From Bombyx mori (Eukaryota > Arthropoda > Insecta > Lepidoptera > Bombycidae), in the NCBI RefSeq assembly GCF_030269925.1, contig NC_085116.1:14322001-14386000 (forward strand): a stretch of DNA of 64,000 bases, in the 5' to 3' direction. Position 1 is the first letter of the stretch. Every line of letters starts with the position of its first letter. Made by a program: the position numbers and the translations under genes. This document shows, piece by piece, positions 48,201-60,200 of this stretch. Under the pieces are notes generated by a model, which worked only from the letters and a program-made list of their open reading frames with translations, was not told the origin of the DNA and did no database searches.

Positions 48201-51200
48201 ATGACTGAGGAACCTTTAACACTATAAAAAAGCGGCTTACAAGCATATTTTGGTTCGTGTTTTTTTTTTTAATGGAACCTGCTTATATGCTACCGTATTT
48301 AACCGCCGCTTGGATAAATCGCTTCAATACCATCATTGAGCATAGTTTTGGTATGCACCACTGTGTTTTCGTTCTATAGGCGATTTTTTTAATACATAGT
48401 ACATAATCTAAAGTTAAAAGTGCCATAACTGACTAGCGAAATGTGTGGTCTCAGGTCTTCGTCAATCGTTGTCTATCTCTATATATAAAAATGAATTGCT
48501 GTTCGTTAGTCTCGCTAAAACTCGAGAACGGCTGGACGGATTTGGCTAATTTGGGTCTTGAATTATTTGTGGAAGTCCAGAGAAGGTTTAAAAGGTAGAT
48601 AAATATGAAAATGCTCGGAATTAAATAAAAATAACAATTTTGTTTTCCCTTTGATGTGTCCCTCGTTGGACGAATTCTTTTTGTTTGTTTTAAGTTTTAA
48701 TTATACAAATGTTTAGGTCTTTTATTTATCGATGGAGGCAGTACGAAGTCTGCCGGGTCAGCTAGTTAGTAATATAACAAAGCTTGCTTACGAGATGCAC
48801 GATGGTTCGATTTAAAGAAGAAACGCGTGTTAAAATTGGATGAAAATATATTTTTGTTTTTAGACTGGAACCCACTCGATATACTTATTATGGCCTTGAT
48901 TAAAACATATAACTATTTCGCATCGGACTAGTGTTCCGTCTGTCATACATATTAGTTTATGAATCACTTAAATTTGACCTTTATAACAAATTCTTTAAAT
49001 GCTTCAGGTTTTTGCATTGGGTCTCTAGATTTATACGAGATAATAATAAATTAGTTTATCCATTTATTTATTGATTAACATTTCAAGTTCTATACTGATG
49101 TTAAAAATCCAGCTAAACGAAAACGAGGAAGCTTGTATTAAATATAAATGTTAAACAAATTTTAAATTGGCTTTGATCTGCCGTCTTCTAATGTTGTTCA
49201 ACGATCTGCGATATAACTATTTTAGTTGAGTAAGCGAGCTGCATTTTGATCTAATGATATTAAATTCGATCAATTATTGAATTAACATTTTTTTAAGAAG
49301 CCCCTTGGAGTAAGCGTGACTGATATGAAATCTGTATAAATAATAATAAAAACGCCAAAAATAAGCAAGGCAGTACCTATCTGTGGAAGCTCATTAGACC
49401 CCCTACCACATAAATAACAAAAGTACTTATTTATCGCATGGACGAATGGAAATAGGGTTCATATAATATTGCTAGTATTGCGTCATATAATTTCAATAAA
49501 TGTCCCTTGAATTTTTTTTTTTTTTTTTATATTTGAGAGATGATTGGTGGCCCGGAAGCCTTTACAGTTTCATCAGGCTCAGCCAGGTGGGGTTTCCTAA
49601 CAGCTCCCCGAACGTCTCCAAAGGAGTTCAACTCAAGAGTAGCTGCTTCGCGAATGAATCTACTACCGGATCGGAATCGCGAATTTTAAAGTAATGCATC
49701 AATTTCTTGATAACCGCATTTCGTGTAAAGAATATGAAGACAGCAAAAGTAAGGACTCGAAAAGAACTCGACTCAAGAACCAAGCTTCGAGAATAGTACC
49801 CTACTTCGTAGCACGTGCTCAAAAACAACTTCCAGGATAGAGGTTTGCTAAAATAAAATAGCACCCGTAAAATTAATTAATTTTCTTCGTTTTTGTTGGT
49901 AGGATGTATAGTGAACGCTCAGGGGCTGGGATACCGTCCATGTCCGCGTAATGGCATAGAAACTACATTGAATACTATATACGCAAATATATGTAAGTAT
50001 AAACAAAGAGGTGATAGTATTTTCTGCGGTTTCCCCGAGACTTAGACATTAAAACTAAATCTATTTCTACGGTTTGATTTCTCATTTGTATTATCATTAT
50101 ATACTATTTTCGTGGTCACGGATCAAATCTGTAAAGTGTTCGGAACATTGAATATTATTATATTGGATATGACATTATATTTAATGACAAAAACACGGAA
50201 TGAAAGCGTCAAAGTAATTTTAATGAAAAAGAGATGATGTTGAAAACAACAAGTCGCGTATCTCTTATGTGCAGCTAACTTGTTTTAAGACGATGGAAAT
50301 AATCATGAAAATTAAAACGGTTAAAGGCGATATTTGACGTCGTAGCAACGATAACGGTTTTCGCGAACGTAAAAACGGGTCGATCGTTCAAAGAAAAGAT
50401 ATTCAGTTATTTATTCATTCGCAAAACAACACCATCAAAATAAACGGACCAACATTAGCAGTCAGCTTGTCTATTTTGAACAGGTGTATACAACATAATT
50501 AATTAAAATAACAATTAATACTCCTGTAAAAGCAGGAACATAAGTCAGACTTTAATAAAATACATTAAAATGTGTATTAACAGAGTTAGGCTACAGTAAG
50601 TTCTTAAAAATCTTGTTCTTAAACACCTGCAGTGACTCAAACAAATAATGAGATCTAGATTTACTTAAGCGTCTTAATCAGGGAACAAACCACTTTAAGT
50701 AAGTAAAAAAAAAGAGTGGCAATACTTAAATATAATATCTATATATATAAAAGAAAGTCGTGTTAGTTACACTATTTATAACTCAAGAACGGCAAAACTG
50801 ATTTGACTGAAAATTGGTGGGGAGGTAGCTTAGAACCAGGAGAAGGAAATTTTTTTTTTTTTTTTTTTTTCCACAGGAGAAAATCGCCGGATCCCCACCC
50901 GCACAGCAGGTGGGGTATGTGGGAGTCGAACCTCACTAAAAACTCCTGCCGCTCACAGCCGGCGCCCTACCCCGGACCGGGTGGGAACCCAGTCGGAGCT
51001 ATTGAGACGGCGGGACAGGGTTTACGCAGTGCACATTACATCCATCCCGCCGTCCCCCAGACGCCGGACCGGCGGCCGCCAGCAACACGACCGCCGGTTC
51101 CCTCGGTCGACGGGCCAAGAGCCCGATTGATAGCGCCGCGCTACACCTTCCCCCGGAGCGGTCGGGGGAACGCGACCTACCACGCCGCCCCACGCCTAGG

Positions 51201-54200
51201 TTGCTCCCCGCACAAAGCGGGTGGAGCCCGAAGCCCTTAGGGGGCCGGGTCACGGACGGGACCCCGGTCCCGGCCCCCTGCTCGGCGGCGGCGGGTTTCT
51301 GCGTAGTGAGGAGAGCTTTGCCTCACTCGCCCCGCCGCCTCCTTCTGCGAGATGGTGCACTCGCAGAAGTCGAGCATAGCCTTCCAAGACTCGTCGCCGC
51401 CAAGCATCGACGCCACGACGCCAGGCAGCGACAAGTCTGGTCCTATCTTTGCGACAAGGACACGGCGCTGCACCTCCCATGCGGGGCAGACAGCGAGCGT
51501 ATGCTCCGCCGTGTCCAGGTCGTGTCCACAATGGTGGCACCTCGTCGTCGGCTCAGCTCCTATCCGGTGCAGGTACTTTCCGAAGCATCCGTGCCCAGTC
51601 AGCACCTGCACCAGACGGAAGGTGAGGCGTCCTCGGCCACGATTCACCCAGTCATAAAAGACTGGGTAAACCGCCTCGACGGTCCGTAGACCCCACGTGG
51701 GGTTGGCCAACCGCCTCGACCACGATTCGAGCACGGACCGCCGAGAATGGGCCTTCCGCGCCCGCAGCTCACTTTTGGAGGGACGCGCCACGCCCAGAGC
51801 ACGAAGCTCACTGCGCCACCGATAGTCGGCAGCGAGCGACTCCGCCTCCAGCTCCCATGGCGGCGTCCCCGCCAACACACACGCCGCCTCGAATGAGACG
51901 GTGCGATATCCACGGATGACCCTGATAGCAACGGTGCGCTGCGGCCGGCGCAGGAACCGAGCCATAGTAGCCCGATTGCGCGGCTCAGCCCATACAGGCG
52001 CACCGTACAGGGCCATCGATCGCACCACCCCAGCGTAGAGGCGGCGTACAACCTGATCCGGCCCCCCGATATTTGGGAGCAGTCGGTTCAAAGAACCGGC
52101 CGTCCTCATTAACCGGGGGACCAGCTCCGCAAAGTGAGCACGAAAAGCCCACCGGCCGTCCAACACGAGGCCGAGGTACCTTAACTGCACCCCGACCCCT
52201 ATCCGGACGCCCCCAACCACGATGTGGGCGTCGACAGGTGGCGCTCTCCGCGGCCCGTGAAACCACAAGGCCTCGGATTTACTGAGCGCCACGTCGAGGC
52301 CCAGTCTCTTTATCCTCCCGACGACGAGGGCCACTCCCGCTGTGGCGAGACGGGCAGACTCTCTATAATCATCCCCCCGGGCCACGACCAAAGTGTCGTC
52401 CGCGTAACAAATAACACGGAGGCCCGGGAGGAGGGCACCCCTCAGCACCCAGTCGTACCCGATGTTCCACAAGAGGGGTCCGAGAACCGACCCCTGTGGA
52501 ACACCACGCACGACCGGAAAACGGTGAAGGGTCCCACCGTACCCGGTACATTCGACCGACCTGGCCTCCAAATAGGAGCCAACCAGCCGGCGGAGGTAGA
52601 GGGGCACTCCATGCCTCTCCAGTGCCCCCCCTATCACAGACCAGGGCAGGGTGTTAAATGCGTTGGCGATGTCAAGAGACACCGCCAGCGCCACCCCACC
52701 CCGTGAGACAGCCTCGTCCGAGAGGACCCGCACGCGAAGTATCGCATCCACGGTCGAACGGCCCTCCCGGAAGCCGAACTGCTCCGCCGACAGGTCAGGT
52801 CCAACCCCGACCAGGTGCTGAACGATGCGGGCAGCCAGAATACGCTCCAGCAATTTTCCCGCCTCGTCCAGCAGTACGATAGGACGATACCCGGCGGCTG
52901 TATCCACCGGGCGCCCCTCCTTTCTTAACAACACAAGTCTGCCCGTCCGCCAGAGCAACGGAAACCGTCCCGACTCCAGGCAACCATTAAATAGCTCCAG
53001 GAGCCGGTCCCCCAGGGCATCGAGGGCCAAGGCCAGCACCCGGCCATGGACTCCGTCCGGGCCGGGGCCCGTGTCCTTTGCAGTCATCCTGACAACGGCC
53101 ACACGGAGCTCTGCCCCAGTGATACGGGGCACCTCAGCAGGGGCTTCGCCGTCGATGGCGTCCGACGGCTCACCCATAGCAGGGGGAACAAAACCCTCCC
53201 GCTCCTGCGGGAACAACGCCGAAACGATGTCCCGCAGCTGTTGAGGCTGAAGTCGCTCAGTCAAAGGGGGGGCCCACGGGCGCAGTTTGCCGCGCACCAG
53301 CCTATACGGGCTCCCCCATGGATCCGCTTCGAGCGCCTCCAAGAGTCTCTCCATGTTCTGCTCCTTGGCCCGCCTGATGGCCAGCCGCAGGGCGTCCTTC
53401 GCAGCACGATATTCGCCGTGCAGCCGGGTCTCCTCCTCCGCGAACGCGACGGGGCCGTCGCGCCGCAAGTGGCGGCGACGGCGGTGTCTAGCGCACCGGC
53501 GGCTCGCCCGAATGGAGACTGCACGCAGTCTCGCAATTTCGGGCGACCACCAGGGCGACTGCCGCCGTCCACAATGCCGAGGGCCGACCCGGGGCATCGA
53601 GGCATCGCATATGCGGTGCATCGCGCCGCGGAACCATTCGGCCTCAGCCTCCACGTCGAAAGGATGTGGACGCATGGGCGTCCACGCCGCCACTATAGAA
53701 GCCTCCACCAGGAGCTCCTTCTTCAGGAGCTTCAATGCCCACCTAGGGAATGATCGGGACGCACTCCGCGGGGGGTTAACCCCGCGAGCGCCTGCGGCCG
53801 GCGTCGGTGCGGGAGCGGAAAGATCGAACCGGATATACCGGTGATCCGACAACGATTCCGCCCCCACCACCACGCCCCAGCCCAGGATGCGCTGTGCGAT
53901 GGACGAGCTCGCGAACGTCAAGTCCACGATAGACTCTCCCATCCACCGCACGCATGTCGCGACCGAGCCCCTGTTAACGATACAGAGATCGGCCGCGACC
54001 GCCCACTCCTCCAACAGCCTACCACGAGCGTCCGTGGATGGGGAACCCCAAGCGACAGACTTCGCATTGAAGTCCCCCGCCAGTATCACCGAACGGGGAG
54101 AGAGGTGACGAGCGATCACCTCTAGCCCGTCCAGAAACCGCTCGAACTCGACGGTAGGCCGATTTGGAGAGAAGTACACCCCGATCACGACGGTATTTTC

Positions 54201-57200
54201 TAGTTGTACCGCGACGATCCCGGGGCCCCTGGTCACCATCGCCAGGGGAGGAATCATCGCGGATCTTCTTATATGTATGGCCGCCAAGCCATCAACGTCC
54301 CCAAACCAGCAGTCGTCCGCTGGGGGAACGAAGTACGGCTCGGCGACCACAGCCACGTCAATTGACCACTCCGCCATAGTCTGGAGCAGCATGTCCTGAG
54401 CCCCGGCGGAGTGGTTCAAATTTCCTTGGAGGAAGCGATAGGTGTGATCCATTAAGGCTGGACCACATCCATCGCCCCCTCCCCTACTCTATTGTCCCCG
54501 CTATCAGGCTCGAACGCCTCAGCGGGGGCCAAAGTGTCAGCCGGTGCTCCCCCGGCCGACCGCTTCTTTTGGCGCCGCTTAGCTTGGCGGCGCCAATTTC
54601 GAATTGCATTTTTGCCGGCCGGGGGGCATGCCTTGCCCCCGGTCCGGTGATCAGCCTTGCGTCCGGCCGCCGCGCATAGTGAACAATGCGGCGCAGCCAA
54701 GCACACGGCCGCCTTGTGTCCAGGCTGACCACAGCGGAAACACAGTCCACTGCGGTCAACCGCACTCACGCACCTGGCGAGGCAGTGCCCAGTGCTGAAG
54801 CACCTTAGGCACCGCCAGGCACGCGGTTCTAGCAGGCGCACGTGGGCTGCTATCCAGCCCACGCGCAACCTGCCCGGATCCCCCGACGGGAGAAGGACAT
54901 AGGATACTTTTTATTACGTTGCCGTAGGACGTGACATAAAACGTGGTATATCAAAACGCCACTGATATGGAATAACAAAACGCAACTGACAGCTAAACGT
55001 AATGTAGTCTATGGTTAATTATAGTAGAATTTTGAAGTTGACCGATTGATGTGTTTGTTTCGAGTTTCTATTAGCTTATTGTGCCGAGATGGGTAATCAT
55101 TAAGAAAGCCATGCCGCGACCAATACGATCAAATCTTTCCCGACGAAGCCGTAATGCAACTTGGATTCGAAACATTGCGAGTGAAAGGAATGAAGAAGAA
55201 CAAGAAAATATAATAATAATAAAAACAGCTAAAATATATAGCCAATAAAGTATGATTAAAATACTTGCTTTTTTAATTTACATTAATTATCTAAATAAAA
55301 GTTTTACCTTGATAAAATCAAAAGTTTGCTCATTTATTACCTCTAAGGCGGAACAAAGTTCGCCGGGTCACCTAGTAATTTAATAAATAAAACATGAACA
55401 TTACCCACCCATTTAGGTCGATAATTTCATCCAATAAGTAAAATCAGAATGCAGGATGAACCAAACCACTCATTACAATTCATGAAATAGACGGATTAAT
55501 GGTCGGGCGTCCTCGGGGTGGCGCCGCGTGTTTGGTTGTAGTGTTGACCGCGGGAACCCGCCTACTCTGACCGGGTTCTGACCCCGGACGGAGATCGGAC
55601 GTCGGGTGTAAGAGTGCAGGAGAGTCGTTTAGTGGGTGGGCACTAAAATTCCTTGGGCCCGCGGTCTGCTCTCAACACCTGCAGACCGTTGAGTCTCACA
55701 TACCCCGCGCGCCCCCGAGGCGCGGGGACCTCGTAGGAGTTTCGGCCCCCGGCCCGAAAAAAAAAAAAAATGGCGGATTAATCTCTCACGGATGGTTGAA
55801 TTTAAGCGATCAAATACACTTGTCGATCTTCGTAAGTAAAATAAATAATCCTCTGTGATTATTAATTACTGTGGGGGCAATAAACTTTATAGCGGTCCCG
55901 GAGAGTTAAATTTATTTAATACGTTGTGATGAGTTAAAAATATTCTTTGGAACATCGCAAAATTTAATATGTTGTTCAAAAGCCGTAGTACATATAACGC
56001 GTAACATTCATAAGAAAATGTGTGTAAATGTGAATAATTCAGAATTATATGATAAATCCAAATCTAACACAAAAGTCTATGACCGCTATAGATTAAATGA
56101 AAAATAGCTGAAGACTTTGACGCATTTTTTGTAGCTCTGTGGTTATTAATGGGTGATTGATGTCTGTTACGTGTAAATGTTAGTCACTTAGCAGTTAGTT
56201 ATTATTTTAATGAGTACCGTTTATGGATAGACGATCTACGTGGAGTTAAGTGGAATCCATAGTTATTTTTTGCATAGAAATAGTGGCTTTCCTCCTCTTT
56301 TATGTAGAATGCTTCGTGACTACGAACTTTAATTTATTTTGCAACGGTATTCCTTCATCGTGTGAGTCGTTCGTCAGTATAAGTTAGAGTAGATATGATA
56401 TGTGGACCGTTGTAGGAGCTTCCGTGTTCGCTTCGAGAATATCACCCTTGTTCATCCGACTTTTTCAAAGCTTCTCCTTACCCCTATCCTACTATATGGG
56501 GTCAGTGCAACATGTTCTTCTTCCATTAAGCTCTAAAACACGTCATTTTGGCACTCTTCTTCATTAAAGTGCCCATTTTTAGGACACCCCTTCCCAACTC
56601 TTCTTTTGGGTTAGACTAGTTCCAAAATATCTGCTTAGGAAACCTTCTTAGCAGACTTTTCCAGAACATCGGTGGGCTACGCTCAGTAGCGCATACGTTC
56701 TGGGACTCCACCCTAGAACTTGGAAATCGAGTCGCTGGTCACTGACTATGAGTGGTGATACAATCTACGCGACCGAGTTGAGCCTCGCCCTGACCCTAGA
56801 AATCAATTGGCCTTCATACGAGTGCGGAGTCCGCAACCTTGTTGGGACGTGCTGGAGGTCTGGTCTCCCCTTTGGTAGAACCGACCGCTATCCTACGGAC
56901 CATCGAGACGGTCGTCTGGTCCTTGAGAACTGGTTTTATCATGACCGAATGTGTCTGACCTACCGATGGACGGAGATACTTATCCATCGCCGGGACGGTG
57001 GTGACAATATAATTAGTGCCACCAATAAGCAGCATTTTCACAATTTTCGAGAAGCAGGTGGCGGACCGTGAAACAGCTCTTCTTCACCGATCCACCGCCG
57101 TCAAATCGTAAGACACTCTTGTCCCCGGCTCAAGAAAATAAAGTTTAGACATGTGTTTGTTTTTAAAGAATGTAACTGTTTTAGTTACTTCCATAGCATA

Positions 57201-60200
57201 GTTGTATTACTAAATATGAGTATACCGAGCATCTTATTTATTAGCCGGTAGAAGCTACCGACCAATAACTGCTACACATTATATGTACCGGCCCTATAAG
57301 CAGGATAACGCCGGTCACTACGAATTGATGTCAGTTAATTGAATGGACTATAAGATGATTGACCCACTGACTATTGTCAACGTTGCATAAGGGTCGGCAA
57401 CGCAGAAAATAGATATTGGTTAGAATTAGAATAAAAAATGCTAAACGCGAAATCGTCATTAAATTTACATTTGTGGTTTTCTTGATATTTGTAATAGCAG
57501 CGGCTTGGTTTTCCCTTGGTACTGTTGTTGTCCATGAGCGATGGTGACGTCACACCATCTGTAGGGGCGTGCATGCATCCCCGAATTGGGAAAATAGGTA
57601 AAAACATGTTGTTTATGTTTATTTGATAAACAAATCGTTGTCAGCGGATCAGCGAGAAGTGAAACTAATTTGAAGAAAATTTGATTTAAAAAAATTAAAT
57701 TAGCAAGATCCTAGATTTATAATTTTTCGTTTACTTTTGAGTTTTCGTGAATATCTCTTAAACTCAACAGTCTGCGCTATCTTCGGCATCACTAATCTAA
57801 AAGTTAAACCTTAGTTTAAAAAACTTAGATTACGGTTTCCACAATTTATGGAAAGACGAACATTTTTAATGGCATGGTAAACGTATTGTAGTTTACAATA
57901 TTTTATTTATTTATTATTATTATAAATTATATATTATTATTATATTAAATAGTAGATCCTAAAAGGCAGTCTAGAAAATACGACCTCAAGTTGCCTTTGA
58001 TTTGAGAGTTACGTATTATTGCAAGTGATTGACACTAATGCTAGAACAATTTTGTGTCGAATTTCTAACATTTATAATTGTTTGTTGTAGAATTTCTGAG
58101 GACGTTCAATTTTCATAATTTGTAATATTAACGAAACTTGTTTACCTAATACAATTATAGTGTACCTAGTTAGGATAGTTGTCTTATTAGTTTATTAATT
58201 ACATTTAGTGACCATAATTAAGGAAATGGTACTAGGTACGATAATGTGACGAAATCACAAAACTGACGTAAGTAATAGGGGAAATTCGAACATTATGATA
58301 AAATACTTTTACTAAAAATTAAAGTTTCTTTTGTTGTTTTGAAAAATAGTTTACAGATACCAGTTCGATGGGGCAACAGGTCGGGTTATGTCGGATACCG
58401 GCGGCTTCGAGAAGGCAGACAAACTATCCTGCTCTCCGGAGGTTACGCCATGAAAAACCCGCGCTGTAAGAGTTGCACAAGCCCCACACACTGTACCTAC
58501 TAAGCTCAAACGAGCTTCACCATGCTATTTACACAGAATTAGCGCCGAAAGTCCGCCTTTGCCAGTACTCGTCCCGGTGGTAGGACGGGATCCCGTCACG
58601 TTGGCGCCGCGGAAGACATCGTGGGCAGTGCATGGAAGCGAACTTGCGCTGGCTCACCACCAGACTGACTGTAGAGCACCGGACACCCCCGCACCTGGCA
58701 CTCGATGGCCCCTACGGGAGTTGAGCGAGGGGCTCACGCCCGCGCCACTCACCCCGCCATCTGCGCTGAGGTGCCGAAGAGGAATCCCACTTCCTTTCGC
58801 GCTTCTATGCCTCTCGGTGTACCGGGTCACTCAACATGGCCATGGCCTCTCACGACTGTCTGTCTCCCATGTCGTCATTAAAAAATAGAGTTACTCAAGC
58901 TGTCAAGTTTTCACGCACCAGCGGGAAGTTTACCACAAGTAATTTAAATATTGTTATATAGCCTTAGATCGGTCAAGAAGTTAACGGACCACCTGGTGTA
59001 AAGTGGTTACTGGAGTTCATTGACATCACAACCTAAACCGCCAACCATCTTGAGGCAAAGTCGAATTTAATTGAGTATAGTATAGCGGTTGTCCTACGCA
59101 TCAAACCGGACTGTTTCGCGGCTGAATCGACAGGATGGTTGTAACTACCCGTGCGAGCTTAAAATACGCCTTCAATTCTATTCTGCACTCCTTCTTTATA
59201 TTCTCTATAGGTATGGGAAATTTCATACTCCTCCGTTCGCGCAATTTTCGTAAAAGGGGGTACAAAGTTTTTGCTTCGCGTATTAAATATATAGATTAAC
59301 GAGTGTAATAGTAATAAGTTATAAATGCTTTCGTATTCTGCAATATGGAATGAAATATAGAATGGGTAAATTTATTAGTCTACAGATTTGTATAATTTAA
59401 ACACTGATATTTAAAACCTGAATCGTTACTATTTCCAAAATTAACTACAAGATACTTGATTACGGTCATTATGCCACATAATTTTTATTGATTTTAATGA
59501 GCAGATACACATGCGAACTGTGTTATTATTACAAGTCTCATTTGTATGGCTACAACGATTGTTCTAATTCTTCAAATCAAAACAAACCATTGCTTCGTTG
59601 CTCAAACACGACTATGGTATCAAGCCCTGGTCATAAAACGATTTTTTAATAGCACGCATTAATATGGAGACTTGAAAGATAAATAGTATATTGATCAGGA
59701 AAAGAAAAGGATATAAATACTGGAAATGGATCCAGCATTGGTTGCAGCTGATGAGGATTGTTCACCCAGACTCGTATCTTCTGATTAAACGCTGGACAGA
59801 CTTTGCTTTACGAAGACCCTCTGATCGCAAAATATTCATGAAGTTGAATATTAAAAATATGTAAAATTTCGCGAAGGTTACGTACTCTCGGACAAGCGTA
59901 GTATTCAATGTTGCATAATTAACTTTCGAATTAGGTGCATCGGTTACCAAATAATTATACCTAAAGCTTATACTTTCAAAATCGTTCCACGTGTAAGCTT
60001 GATTGTCTAAGAAATCTATTGATTTGCACAGAATATTTAAATTACGAAACCGATCGAGGGAAGCTTGTGCGAGATATGAAAATTTACACGTGCGCGCGGA
60101 TTACGGAACCGTGCGGGTAGTTATAATAACAGCGATTTTATAAGTTGTATCTGTACTGATATTCATACTATAAATATATTATACTTCATACAATGATTTT

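Larger units (their letters stand above)
50848..54888 (-). mobile_element. R1-clade LINE, 5'-truncated in ORF1
   Basis: On minus it runs from ORF1's zinc-knuckle region through complete ORF2 to a poly-A seen as T-run 50850-50870. The 9-bp duplication GGAGAAGGA lies at 50839-50847 and 54889-54897. It is GC-rich against AT-rich flanks. It does not sit in rDNA, unlike canonical R1. Confidence 0.88.
50738..55375 (+). mobile_element. Helitron-like element interrupted by an R1-clade LINE
   Basis: It starts TCTATATATATAAAAGAAAG after an A and ends CGCCGGGTCACCTAG before a T. Without the LINE (and one duplicated copy) it would be about 590 bases. TAGAACCAGGAGAAGGA on the left continues into CATAGGATACTTTTTATTAC on the right, joining at 50847/54898. 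Confidence 0.72.

Noticed and set aside
53046..53753. 235-codon plus ORF and others within 51.2-54.9 kb
   Set aside because: These are antisense shadows of the GC-rich R1-clade ORF2, which carries all expected motifs on minus.
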